A stretch of DNA of 56,104 nucleotides from Caballeronia zhejiangensis (GTDB lineage: Bacteria; Pseudomonadota; Gammaproteobacteria; Burkholderiales; Burkholderiaceae), in contig NZ_JFHD01000041.1 of the NCBI RefSeq assembly GCF_000698575.1, forward strand, positions 1 to 56,104. The letters run 5' to 3'. Below are positions 48,123-56,104 of the stretch, one piece after another. Below the pieces are notes generated by a model, which searched no databases, had not been told where the DNA came from, and worked only from the letters and a program-made list of their open reading frames with translations. The position numbers and the translations under genes are program-made. The number at the start of each line of letters is the position of its first letter. Position 1 is the stretch's first letter.

Positions 48123-49097
48123 CTATCGACCTCGAACCTGACGAGCTACATCCGTGAGTTGTTGCCTTAACCAGACCATTCCTGGGTCAGAGTCGTTACG
48201 CTCGTGCCAAACGGCAGTAACATCAACGTCGGGACAGTCGTACGGCATCTGATGAATCTTCAACTCGCCAAAACGTTCAAGTTCTCGGGCTAACGAGGAT
48301 GGCAAAACCGCGATCATTTCGCTGTACGAGAGAAGCGCTGGCATCGCAAGGGAATGGGCAACCGACACACGGACGCGCGGTACCTCATCTTCGCCTGAGT
48401 AGCCTCTTTCAAGCGCTCGCCTATCGAACATCTCAGATTGTCGAGCCAAGCCACGTTCAAGAATGAAGCCGCCTACCGCGCCCTCTTCCTCCCCACCCAG
48501 CGAGACCACGACAAGCGGATACCATAGAAGGTCCTCTTTGCTAAGCTCGCGGTCCGCAGCGGGATGATTTCGGTGCAACAAAAGGACATCAGTCTGTTGC
48601 CAGAGCTTCATCGATTGAAATCGTGAAGGAATGTCCGAGAAGATCCCGATGGCGATATCGATCCGACCAACATCAATTTGGCCAGCCAAGTCCAGGCGGG
48701 TTGATGGACGCACGACTAGGTCGACCATCGGTGCTTCGGCGCTTAGTCGCTGGCTTAGTCGCCCCACAAGCAGGGAGGTGATGTAATCGTTGGCTGCGAC
48801 AACAAACTTTCGACGTGCTTCGGCGGGAACAAACAGGTCAACGCCAAGTGCTGCGCGGATTTGCGCCAGCGCTCCTCGAACTTGACCTGCCATTTTTGTT
48901 GCGCGCACGGTCGGCACCATGCCTTGCCCTGTGCGAACAAACAGATCGTCACCTACGACCTGTCGCATCCTCCCTAGCGCGTGGCTTATCGCAGATTGGC
49001 TAAGATTCAATCGCTTTCCAGCGAGAACAAGGTTCCTATCCTCATAGACAGCATCGAACACACGAAGCAGATTGAGGTCCATTCGGTCGAGACTCAT
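48123..49097 (-). CDS. LysR-family regulator (NodD/NahR-like subgroup) at the end of the Rieske operon
   Basis: A 324-residue regulator beginning MSLDRMDLNLLRVFDAVYEDRNLVLAGKRLNLSQSAISHAL, typical of the NodD/NahR/PcpR subgroup that responds to aromatic compounds. Its ATG overlaps the amidotransferase stop (ATGA) and is preceded by GGAGGGG, so it is co-translated with the catabolic genes. LysR genes are usually divergent from their targets, so a place at the end of the operon suggests positive autoregulation. The effector is not known. Confidence 0.92.
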   Translation of the reverse strand: MSLDRMDLNLLRVFDAVYEDRNLVLAGKRLNLSQSAISHALGRMRQVVGDDLFVRTGQGMVPTVRATKMAGQVRGALAQIRAALGVDLFVPAEARRKFVVAANDYITSLLVGRLSQRLSAEAPMVDLVVRPSTRLDLAGQIDVGRIDIAIGIFSDIPSRFQSMKLWQQTDVLLLHRNHPAADRELSKEDLLWYPLVVVSLGGEEEGAVGGFILERGLARQSEMFDRRALERGYSGEDEVPRVRVSVAHSLAMPALLSYSEMIAVLPSSLARELERFGELKIHQMPYDCPDVDVTAVWHERNDSDPGMVWLRQQLTDVARQVRGR

Positions 49098-49882
49098 TCC
49101 TTGTCCCCTCCAACCGAACCTTGCTTTTTCTCTTGAGAGTAGCGTCGGCAACTATCGCCGAGTGCTTCAAAAAGTGCCCTTGAGACTCGGTCAGTTCCTG
49201 TCAAAACTTCGGGGTGCCACTGCACGCCGAGCGCAAAGTGATTACCCGGCAGACTGCAGGCTTCCACCAATCCGTCAGGCGACATAGCCTCAACGAATAA
49301 CGGCGGGGCAATTTTCGCAATCCCCTGACGGTGAAGCGAATTCACGTGCGCATGGTCACTTCCTGCCAAACGACTGAGAATGCCTCCGGTTGCCAGGGAG
49401 ACGTCGTGTTTGTACCGGTACCGGGTCAGGATGTCTTCGTCGGCTTTCTCGAGATGAACCTCCGAGTAGCCATAAAGTCGAATGTCTTCGAACAGGGTGC
49501 CACCGAAGGCAACGTTCATCTCCTGACAACCACGGCAGATCGCAAGAAACGGCATGGAGCGCCGTGCTGCTCCTTGAAAAAGCTGCAAGGCGACATGATC
49601 TCGGTCTCGATCAATGAGCGATTGGCTAGCGGAAAGACCGCCGTAACGCGCCGGATCGACATCTGAAGCGCCACCGGGAAACAAGAGCCCATCCAAAATA
49701 TCGAGATACCCGTCGGTTGAAACCATTAGCTCCGTTGCAGGGACAAGAACGGGGTCGACTGCTGATATCGAAATCAATGCTCTCAGGTAGCTATGCTTCG
49801 AACCGTGGACATCATGACTGTCCGCCATGAAACGATCGCAGACAACCCCGACAATCGGTCTTCTTTTAACAACTTCTCGCAT
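49094..49882 (-). CDS. class I glutamine amidotransferase, gamma-glutamyl hydrolase (PuuD/AtdA2-like)
   Basis: A 262-residue enzyme of the peptidase C26 family. The nucleophile Cys116 is in FLAICRGCQEMNVAFGG, with WHPE near residue 225 for the His-Glu pair and LLFPGGASDVDP as the oxyanion loop. PuuD hydrolyses gamma-glutamyl-GABA; AtdA2/TdnT sit in aniline operons beside a glutamine synthetase-like partner. Here the same partner is encoded three genes upstream. It probably removes glutamyl groups from amide intermediates. Its ATG shares one base with the reductase stop. Confidence 0.88.
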   Translation of the reverse strand: MREVVKRRPIVGVVCDRFMADSHDVHGSKHSYLRALISISAVDPVLVPATELMVSTDGYLDILDGLLFPGGASDVDPARYGGLSASQSLIDRDRDHVALQLFQGAARRSMPFLAICRGCQEMNVAFGGTLFEDIRLYGYSEVHLEKADEDILTRYRYKHDVSLATGGILSRLAGSDHAHVNSLHRQGIAKIAPPLFVEAMSPDGLVEACSLPGNHFALGVQWHPEVLTGTDRVSRALFEALGDSCRRYSQEKKQGSVGGDKE

Positions 49883-51138
49883 CAGATTGCCCCTGCGCCG
49901 TCATGCGGATGGCTCTTCGCATACTCCTTCAGACTGAAGCCCGGATGCTCGACATGTTTCACTCCAAGCTCGGCCCCCTGTGCGAGCATCTTACGAGCCA
50001 TCATATGGTCTTGAGGACTGTTGACGCTGTCTACGGCGCAGAGTTTGCCATCGCGGAAGTAGAACACCGAGAACTTGGCGTCCGATACTGAGCCGGAGAT
50101 TGCAAAATCAGTGTGGCCGCTACTGATTCCAGCCATCTGCAGCTTCACGTCGTACTGGTCGGACCAAAACCAGGGCACCGAATGGTAGGGAAGGGGCTTC
50201 CCGACGATAAATGCAGCGGCGGCCTTCGCCATATCGTTTGCGTTCTGTACCGATTCGATGCGACAAGGACGTCCTTCTTGCAGATCCCAGTACGGAACGA
50301 ATGCGGCACAATCACCCACTGCAACAATCGACGAATCACTCGTACGGGTGAATGAGTCGACCAGAATTCCACGCTGGACCTCGAGTCCACACCCCTGCGC
50401 CAGCTCGGTATTCGGCTCGACACCGATGCCGACGACTACGAGATCAGCGGTGAGCGTCGTACCGTCGCTCAGGGTGACCCGTGCGCGGCCGTGGTCGTCC
50501 CTGATCTCGGAAATAGTGCGACCAAGCTGAATCGAGACGCCCTTTTCAGAGTGCAAACCTTCGACGAAAGAAGCAAGTGATGCAGAGGCGACTCGAGCAA
50601 GCAGATTTTTCTGGGCCTCTATTACCGTGACGTCAATGCCCTTCTGACGAAGCGACGCGGCGACTTCGAGACCGATGTATCCACCGCCGACAACGACTGC
50701 TGACTTAGTATCTTGCATACGGGCCACGAGCCGAGACGCGTCGTCCAGGTTACGGAGATACAAAACCGCCTCGTGAGCCGCTCCGGGACAGTTGAGCATG
50801 CGTGGCCGCGCGCCGGTCGCTATGCCTAGGAAATCGTAGCCTCGGCGCGAGCCGTCGTTGAGTTCGACCGTCTTTGAGCCCCGGTCGATAGCCGTCACGC
50901 GTGCGCCGCGCGTCAAGTCGATTTTTTGATCTTCGAAAAAGGCGTTCGACTTAAGCGGGAGCCGCTCACTGGTGAACGCGCCGCTCAAATAGCCCTTCGA
51001 CAGAGGCGGTCGTTGATAAGGAGCGTAGGACTCGTCTCCGAGCAAGTCGATCCTCCCTTCGAATCCCAATTCGCGCGCTGACGCTGCAAGTTGCAGCCCC
51101 GCATAGGAGGCTCCGATGATCAGAAGTTGTTCGTTCAT
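49882..51138 (-). CDS. FAD-dependent ferredoxin reductase
   Basis: A 418-residue flavoprotein that passes electrons from NAD(P)H to a [2Fe-2S] ferredoxin. IIGASYAGLQLA binds FAD, VVVGGGYIGLEVA the pyridine nucleotide, and VAVGDCAAF contacts the flavin ribityl chain. It is close to rhodocoxin, putidaredoxin and BphA4-type reductases. Four bases after the ferredoxin gene, it is surely its partner and feeds the Rieske oxygenase. Confidence 0.93.
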   Translation of the reverse strand: MNEQLLIIGASYAGLQLAASARELGFEGRIDLLGDESYAPYQRPPLSKGYLSGAFTSERLPLKSNAFFEDQKIDLTRGARVTAIDRGSKTVELNDGSRRGYDFLGIATGARPRMLNCPGAAHEAVLYLRNLDDASRLVARMQDTKSAVVVGGGYIGLEVAASLRQKGIDVTVIEAQKNLLARVASASLASFVEGLHSEKGVSIQLGRTISEIRDDHGRARVTLSDGTTLTADLVVVGIGVEPNTELAQGCGLEVQRGILVDSFTRTSDSSIVAVGDCAAFVPYWDLQEGRPCRIESVQNANDMAKAAAAFIVGKPLPYHSVPWFWSDQYDVKLQMAGISSGHTDFAISGSVSDAKFSVFYFRDGKLCAVDSVNSPQDHMMARKMLAQGAELGVKHVEHPGFSLKEYAKSHPHDGAGAI

Positions 51139-51142
51139 AGGA

Positions 51143-51466
51143 TCAACCTTGCTTGTCTGGAATACGGACGACCAGGCCGGCGGTGGCTGGCTCGACAATA
51201 ATCTGGCAGCTCAGCCTGCTCTCGGGACGACGCTGAGCAGCGACCCCATCGAGCAATTCCACCTCCAAGTCATCGGGAGGAGGCAACTGCGCAGTCGAGG
51301 TCGGCTCGACATAGACGTGACAGGTCGCGCACGACAGGCAACCGCCGCACTCTGCGTCAATGCCGCGCACGTCGTTCTGGATCGCCGCCTCCATCACACT
51401 GGTGCCAGGTTTGACGTCGACTTCGCGTGGCGTACCGTCGCGCAGGATGTATGTGACGATTGGCAT
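51143..51466 (-). CDS. [2Fe-2S] ferredoxin, adrenodoxin/putidaredoxin type
   Basis: A 107-residue ferredoxin. The cluster ligands are Cys40, Cys46 and Cys49 in ECGGCLSCATC, plus Cys87 in RLSCQI, the CX5CX2C...C spacing of vertebrate/putidaredoxin-type ferredoxins. It carries electrons from the adjacent reductase to the oxygenase. ATG 51466 follows a GGAG-type site and gives the normal family N-terminus. Confidence 0.94.
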   Translation of the reverse strand: MPIVTYILRDGTPREVDVKPGTSVMEAAIQNDVRGIDAECGGCLSCATCHVYVEPTSTAQLPPPDDLEVELLDGVAAQRRPESRLSCQIIVEPATAGLVVRIPDKQG

Positions 51467-51489
51467 TTGTTTCTCCTTTGTGGGTCCGC

Positions 51490-52926
51490 TTAGAACATCT
51501 CGAAATATTCTCGGTGCTCCCACTCCGTCACCTCGAGATTGAAGCGAGCCACCTCTGCCTCTTTCAGCTTGCAGAAGTAGTCAACGAACGCGCCGCCGAA
51601 TCCCTCCCGCAAGCACTCGTCTGTCCGCAGCGCGTCGATTGCGACGTCGAGGGTTCGAGGCAAAGCCGCAGCTTGCGTCTCATAGGGCGTGTCGGCCGAC
51701 GGCGGCAAGTTTAATGCCCGGCGCATGCCGTCCAATCCAGAAAAAACCTGCGAAGCAAAATAGAGATACGGATTCGCAGTCGGCTCCCCGATGCGATTCT
51801 CGATACGACTCGCGGGGTCACCCGGAGCTCCAAGCACGCGAAGCATCACTCCGCGGTTATCGCGACCCCAAATGGCGCGGTCAGGCGCATTGGAATAGGG
51901 GCGGTAGCGTCGATATCCGTTGATCGTCGGCGTGGCGAGGGCCGTCGCGCCTTGCGCGTGAGCAAGCAGCCCGGCGAGATATCGCTGCCCGACAACTGAG
52001 AGCGGTGAGTCAACAGTCTCTGGCACAAACGCATTGGCTCCGTCAGTCTTGCCAGTGAGCGATTGATGCAGGTGCCAACCGCTCGAGACAACGTTGGGAA
52101 TGCGGGGACGACACATGAACGTCGCGTGGTATCCATTGCGCTGGCAGATTTGTTTGACCGCGCTTCGGAAAAGCACCATGTCATCTGCCGCTTGAATTCC
52201 CTTCGTGGGCGCAAACGTGAACTCGAACTGACTCGGTCCATATTCGACTTCCAGCGACCGCAAAGGTAGGCCCAATGCCAAGACGTCTTTGCGAATCTTT
52301 TCAAGCACTTCATCCGCGGCGTCGTAGCGCAACTCAGTCAAGTATTGATATCCCCGCGAGAGCAGCTCAATGTCGGGTGCGATACCCGGCTGCCCTGAGT
52401 GTTCGAGGCCCAGGTTCTCGTTCGTAATTTTGAAGACATGGAATTCGACTTCCAGACCTGAGACGAAGTCGTAGCCTTCGCCGCTCAACTGCTCGAGCGC
52501 GCGTCGGAACAGATGTCGTGTGCCAAATGGCACCGCATTCCCGTTAGTAAAGTAGACGTCACAGAGAATCCATCCTGTGTGTGGCGCCCACGGAAGGGTT
52601 CGAAATGTCTCCGGGTCTGCGACCATCAAGGTATCGCACGCCCCCTGCATCTCGGGCATATCGAAGCCACCGCCATTTTCATACACCGGAAAGACGGTGC
52701 GGTGCGATGTATCTTTTGCAAACAGCGTCGTCGTGAGCGTCACACCGCTTTTAAGCGCCTTTATCGCCTCGTCAACGACCAACGTTTTGCCTCGCAGCAA
52801 ACCGTGCTGGTCAGGAAACGAGAATCGTACGACCTCGATGTCCCCTTTTTTTAACCGTTCAAGCACCTGTAGGTACGCGTCCGACTGCGAACTCGTCCAG
52901 AGGCCGTGTGTATCGACGAAAGACAT
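51490..52926 (-). CDS. glutamine synthetase-like gamma-glutamylamide ligase (GS/PuuA/AtdA1 family)
   Basis: A 478-residue enzyme with the glutamine synthetase fold. VSGLEVEFHVF carries metal-binding Glu residues, SGWHLHQSLTG the ATP/metal His, and RENR-like ASRIENRIGEPTANPYLYFA the glutamate and phosphate site. The N-terminus VVRFSFPDQHGLLRGKTL is that of GlnA-like amine ligases (PuuA, TdnQ, AtdA1, IpuC) rather than housekeeping GlnA. It probably joins glutamate to an amine as the pathway's first step. It lies 54 bp after the oxygenase gene. The substrate amine is unknown. Confidence 0.88.
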   Translation of the reverse strand: MSFVDTHGLWTSSQSDAYLQVLERLKKGDIEVVRFSFPDQHGLLRGKTLVVDEAIKALKSGVTLTTTLFAKDTSHRTVFPVYENGGGFDMPEMQGACDTLMVADPETFRTLPWAPHTGWILCDVYFTNGNAVPFGTRHLFRRALEQLSGEGYDFVSGLEVEFHVFKITNENLGLEHSGQPGIAPDIELLSRGYQYLTELRYDAADEVLEKIRKDVLALGLPLRSLEVEYGPSQFEFTFAPTKGIQAADDMVLFRSAVKQICQRNGYHATFMCRPRIPNVVSSGWHLHQSLTGKTDGANAFVPETVDSPLSVVGQRYLAGLLAHAQGATALATPTINGYRRYRPYSNAPDRAIWGRDNRGVMLRVLGAPGDPASRIENRIGEPTANPYLYFASQVFSGLDGMRRALNLPPSADTPYETQAAALPRTLDVAIDALRTDECLREGFGGAFVDYFCKLKEAEVARFNLEVTEWEHREYFEMF

Positions 52927-52980
52927 GTCTCATCCGCCGGGCGGGAAGCCCGGCGCTCCATTCTGATATTGGATTCCTGC

Positions 52981-54300
52981 TTAGGACTGGGCAGCTGCGG
53001 GCCAGGGTGCCGCGTTGCGACGCTCGAGGTCCGACTCTTTCCAGTACTCGTCCCACCGGTCGATAGGAGCGATACCGTCGATTGATGCGGGCCCAGTCAT
53101 CTTGGAAGCCTCCGCTTCGTCGATGAGCATGAATGTCTTCTCGCCGGCCTGAGCCTTCTCGATCGCGTCGATCAGAAGCTTGCGGTACGCAATGATTCCC
53201 TTGTCGGTCGTACCGAGATGCTCTTTGGTTCTGTCCTGAATAGCGCCTTGCGACTCGACCGCCCATTGGTCATGGACATTGATGTCAAAACCCATTCCGG
53301 TATAGGTCTGGCTCTGTTGCTCGGCCAGATTGAATCCGTAGTTGTTCCTCTTGTTTTTACGCGAGGTGTACTCCGGAAGCTCGTAGAGCTCCAACCGCTG
53401 CTCGCGCATTTGCTGCTTGTTCGTTGGCTTATTGAAACTGGTGAAAATGGCGAACCAGTAGCAATTTTCGTCGTCGACGGGCACATGCCATTGCGTGATC
53501 GTCATCTCCGAACTCATCGGAATAACGAATGCCTGAGGGAACACCACGTTCGTCACGCGAACATGCATGTGGGTGTCGTCGACAGCGCGCTTTGCAATAA
53601 GACGCAACCCGTAGTCCGCAGGATTAACCAATATCTCGGGCGACTCGAACTCACGCAGAACCTTCGTGATTGGCATCTCCGAGTTCGCCGACGCCCCGCG
53701 GAACTGTTTGCCGTAACTGTCGCTTACGTCTTCGTCCTCAAAGAAGCGATGCAAGAAAGAGGCATGGGCCGGGTCGATGCCGACCTCGAGTGCCTGAAGC
53801 CAGTTGCACTCGAAAAGCCCCTTAAAGGCGAACGTATACTCGTCCGGAGCGGCAAAGCAGTCGAAGTGAGGAAAGGCAGGTGGCGTACCGCTTCCGATGT
53901 AGGCAAAGATCACCCCGGCACGCTCGATGACTTCATAGCTGCGCTGTTTAATGCGCTTGCACAGGGTGCTGCCCGCCGGCTCACCCGGCGTGGACGTGCA
54001 TTGGCCGTTGACGTCGAAAAGCCAACCATGAAAAGCGCAGCGAAGCCCGCCGTCCTCAAGACGTCCCGAGGCCAAGTCGGCGCCACGGTGTGGGCAATCT
54101 CTATCGAGCATCCCTAGACGGCCTTGCTCATCTCTGAAGAGAACGAAATGCTCCCCCATCAGGCGAACCGCCTTAACGGGCCGCTCACTCGGCAGTTCCT
54201 CAGCCAATGCAACCGGTTGCCAATAGTTCCTTAAAAGCTGACCGGCCGGCGTCCCTTTGCCCACGCGGGTAATCACGTCGTTCTGCTGCTGACTCATCAT
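52981..54300 (-). CDS. Rieske non-haem iron oxygenase, phthalate-dioxygenase-like alpha subunit
   Basis: A 439-residue oxygenase. The Rieske [2Fe-2S] ligands are Cys69, His71, Cys88 and His91 (CPHRG and CAFHGW). The mononuclear iron site is in GIDPAHASFLH with His179 and His184. The N-terminus LLRNYWQPVALAEELP is shared with phthalate 4,5-dioxygenase and phenoxybenzoate dioxygenase, which have no beta subunit; none is encoded here. An AGGAGGAAATTCGCC site precedes ATG-ATG at 54300. It is the first gene of a six-gene operon and hydroxylates a substrate not known. Confidence 0.92.
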   Translation of the reverse strand: MMSQQQNDVITRVGKGTPAGQLLRNYWQPVALAEELPSERPVKAVRLMGEHFVLFRDEQGRLGMLDRDCPHRGADLASGRLEDGGLRCAFHGWLFDVNGQCTSTPGEPAGSTLCKRIKQRSYEVIERAGVIFAYIGSGTPPAFPHFDCFAAPDEYTFAFKGLFECNWLQALEVGIDPAHASFLHRFFEDEDVSDSYGKQFRGASANSEMPITKVLREFESPEILVNPADYGLRLIAKRAVDDTHMHVRVTNVVFPQAFVIPMSSEMTITQWHVPVDDENCYWFAIFTSFNKPTNKQQMREQRLELYELPEYTSRKNKRNNYGFNLAEQQSQTYTGMGFDINVHDQWAVESQGAIQDRTKEHLGTTDKGIIAYRKLLIDAIEKAQAGEKTFMLIDEAEASKMTGPASIDGIAPIDRWDEYWKESDLERRNAAPWPAAAQS

Positions 54301-54519
54301 GGCGAATTTCCTCCTGTACACAGAAAGATGACTTATGCATTCAGCAGAAGCCATCAACATGACGAGAGACTAGCCAACAAATCGCTAATGTTCAAGATCT
54401 GCATGCAAATCGACGTCGCTTCAATGAAAACACCAAGCGGCAAATACCATAAATACCATTGATTTTATTACTGTTTTATTTGTATGTCAGCATAAACCCG
54501 CTGCTTGCGAAATCAACGC

Positions 54520-54572
54520 TTGGTATGCAACGATCTCCTCAATGCATACCGTTCAATGTATAAATGCATACT
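54520..54572. promoter_or_regulatory. repeated TGCATAC boxes between Rieske and GntR genes
   Basis: Three copies of the heptamer lie in the 365-bp divergent gap: GTATGCA at 54523-54529 and TGCATAC at 54543-54549 and 54565-54571, the last two spaced 22 bp apart and the first pair facing each other. GntR/FadR regulators bind short palindromes of this size, and the gntR gene starts about 95 bp away. That the GntR protein binds here is inference. Confidence 0.5.
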
Positions 54573-54665
54573 CTTCAACTTCCTCGCTTACCTTGATGCA
54601 TGCACTATTGCTAGAATGACTGTGGAAGTTAGTTGTCGTCGCGTCACGAGAATCGGAGAGAAGCA

Positions 54666-55397
54666 ATGGAATCCCAGCAAGAGCGCGTGCTTGTGTACCT
54701 TCGCGATCTGATCCTCAAAGGGGAGTTTGTCCCCGGCGAACGGCTCGCAGAAGTAGCGCTTGCAGAGCGGCTTTCAGCGTCCCGTACACCCGTCAGGCTT
54801 GCGTTGACTACGTTGGAGCAGGAAGGACTCGTCGAGCAGTCGCCGGGAGGCGGATACGTGATGCGGCGCATCACCGCCAACGAGATTTCCGACGCAATCG
54901 CCGTCCGCGGGCACCTGGAGGGGATGGCTGCCCGGCTCATCGCCGAGCATGGCGTGCCGAGACAGCTAGCAAATGCGCTCCAGGAGTGTTTGCGTGCAGG
55001 GGACAGGCTCTTCGAAAAACCGGCGCTCGGCATCGACGATTACGCGGCCTACACCGATATGAACAACCGCTTTCATAAGTTGCTCGTCGAAGGTTCAGGT
55101 AACGCCGCGTTGATTAGAGCAATCGAAGTCAATAATCGCTTGCCCTTTGCTGCGGCGAGCGCCATGTTGCCCATGCAGTCCGCCCTCGAAGAGGGACGCC
55201 AATGGCTGTTTCTAGCGCACCAGCAGCATCACAGCCTCGTGAAAGCGATGCTGAAGGGAGAAGGGACGCGCGCGCAGGCGATTGCAACAGAGCACGTCCA
55301 AATTGCGCAGAGCAACTTGACCTTCGCCTTGGAACGACCGGAAGTGTTCCGCAAACTAGCCCCCGCTCTACATCTCGTCACTGAAGCTGTTCTATGA
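54666..55397 (+). CDS. GntR-family (FadR/FCD) transcriptional regulator
   Basis: A 243-residue regulator. The winged HTH (GEFVPGERLAEVALAERLSASRTPVRLALTTLEQEGLVEQ) is at about 18-60, and the FCD effector domain follows with EGMAARLIAEHG and the metal-binding pattern DMNNRFHKLL plus later His residues (AHQQHHSLVKAM). GAGAAGCA precedes ATG 54666. It diverges from the Rieske operon and so probably represses it until an acidic ligand binds. Confidence 0.9.
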   Translation: MESQQERVLVYLRDLILKGEFVPGERLAEVALAERLSASRTPVRLALTTLEQEGLVEQSPGGGYVMRRITANEISDAIAVRGHLEGMAARLIAEHGVPRQLANALQECLRAGDRLFEKPALGIDDYAAYTDMNNRFHKLLVEGSGNAALIRAIEVNNRLPFAAASAMLPMQSALEEGRQWLFLAHQQHHSLVKAMLKGEGTRAQAIATEHVQIAQSNLTFALERPEVFRKLAPALHLVTEAVL

Positions 55398-55405
55398 CGA
55401 GCTTC

Positions 55406-55438
55406 GCAGGGCAGTGCGAAGGTGTCGTACTGCCCTGC
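55406..55438. terminator. bidirectional hairpin between gntR and GMC genes
   Basis: A perfect 10-bp inverted repeat (GCAGGGCAGT / ACTGCCCTGC) with a 13-base loop lies between convergent genes. T-runs are short, so it is at best a moderate intrinsic terminator. Confidence 0.6.
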
Positions 55439-55445
55439 TTCGAGC

Positions 55446-56104
55446 CTAGCTAGTTAACAACGCCGCGAGCCGCTCGCCGATGATGACACTCGGCGCCATG
55501 GTGTTTCCCGTGGTCAGATTCGGCATCACAGATGCATCGGCGACACGAAGATTTCGAATGCCTCTCACGCGGAGCTGTGGGTCGACCACCGAACTTGCCT
55601 CGCGCCCCATCGCACAACTTCCGGAAAGGTGGAAATACGTTCCTGCGGCGTTCCGAATGAAGTTCTCCGTAGCTTGACGATCGAGCCGACCAGGCGCCAC
55701 TTCGCGCTTCACGTACTCCGACAGTTCAGGCGAACTGCCAATCGCGCGACAAATCTCAACGCAGCGGACCAGCGCCTTCATGTCATCAGGCTCAGCAAGG
55801 TAGTTTGGGTCCACGATTGCCATTTGCCGAACGTCCTTTGACCGGAGCGTAATCTGGCCGTGGCTCTTAGGCTGCACCAGGCCAGGGAGGAGCGACCAAC
55901 CTGCCACCGGAATCGCATACTGTTTTGCGACCTCGTCGGTCGCATACGGCACCTGAATCTGGAATGGTTGCAAGTCAGGTACGGGAAGAGCCGAATCGCT
56001 CTTCCAGAAGAGCGTGCATTCTCCAAGATTGTTCCTCGGAGGCAGCGCTTCTTTATATTCGTAGATGCAGCCACCCATCAGGATGTGGTCCCTTAGATTC
56101 CTGC
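55446..56104 (-). CDS. GMC-family FAD oxidoreductase, C-terminal part (5' end outside window)
   Basis: The minus strand is open to the window edge and gives the last 219 or so residues of a glucose-methanol-choline oxidoreductase. NLRDHILMGG, PGLVQPKSHGQITLRS, TYFHLSGSCAMG with the catalytic His, and DASVMPNLTTGNTMAPSVIIGE with the second active-site residue (Asn) are all family blocks. Such enzymes oxidise alcohols to aldehydes or ketones (choline, PEG, aromatic alcohols). The N-terminal FAD-binding half lies beyond 56104. It may act in the same pathway as the Rieske operon. Confidence 0.92.
   Translation of the reverse strand, partial: RNLRDHILMGGCIYEYKEALPPRNNLGECTLFWKSDSALPVPDLQPFQIQVPYATDEVAKQYAIPVAGWSLLPGLVQPKSHGQITLRSKDVRQMAIVDPNYLAEPDDMKALVRCVEICRAIGSSPELSEYVKREVAPGRLDRQATENFIRNAAGTYFHLSGSCAMGREASSVVDPQLRVRGIRNLRVADASVMPNLTTGNTMAPSVIIGERLAALLTS

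Noticed and set aside
1..56104. CRISPR arrays, tRNA or rRNA genes, complete insertion sequences and prophage genes
   Set aside because: Looked for repeated spacers, cloverleaf sequences, transposase motifs and structural phage genes by eye; none were convincing.

Overview
The window looks like accessory and metabolic DNA from a Burkholderiaceae genome, most like Paraburkholderia or Caballeronia. The signs are two Burkholderia-type general porins, a DUF3331 protein, a type II lumazine synthase under an FMN riboswitch, a beta-proteobacterial sdhCDAB operon, many LysR regulators, and an NrsF-type (DUF1109) anti-sigma gene. GC content is moderate through most of the window and clearly higher in sdhCDAB. 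The genus is inferred; no rRNA or tRNA gene was seen.

Left end (1-6.2 kb): a defence-like locus. A 1345-residue protein joins an XRE helix-turn-helix, an Mrr-like PD-(D/E)xK nuclease, a STAND-type P-loop NTPase and a long helical C-terminus. It is divergent from a HEPN-domain protein, a small ORF and a large HNH-endonuclease protein that runs off the left edge. A promoter-like sequence with a palindrome at the predicted start site lies between them. This is the best candidate for an undescribed system.

6.4-12.6 kb: a beta-propeller lipoprotein, RibH2 with its FMN riboswitch, a PagL-like lipid A deacylase, a small membrane protein, a membrane diguanylate cyclase and a stand-alone GIY-YIG domain protein.

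12.6-18 kb: a graveyard. An AhpD-family gene and a LysR gene are broken by stops and frameshifts. An ECF sigma / DUF1109 anti-sigma pair has one Trp-to-stop change in each gene. An orphan lipoprotein lies between them.

18-37 kb: envelope and catabolic genes. These are a macrolide-type glycosyltransferase, a YiiX-like permuted papain-fold protein, porin, LysR, an M20 amidohydrolase with an MHS-type transporter and a secretory lipase, a dehalogenase-like hydrolase, a FUSC exporter overlapping or abutting an MscS channel with a cNMP-like domain, an OsmC-less hydrolase, a DUF3331 protein and an ICMT-like methyltransferase.

37.4-40.7 kb: a complete sdhCDAB operon lacking the sdhE and gltA genes that usually follow it. 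A large membrane patatin follows.

44.6-56.1 kb: an apparent catabolic island: porin, an AAHS transporter, then one tight operon of Rieske oxygenase, glutamine synthetase-like ligase, [2Fe-2S] ferredoxin, ferredoxin reductase, class I amidotransferase (gamma-glutamyl hydrolase type) and LysR. A GntR regulator diverges from it, followed by a GMC oxidoreductase cut by the right edge. The set resembles the logic of aniline pathways (gamma-glutamylation of an amine followed by Rieske oxygenation), but with a single-subunit oxygenase.
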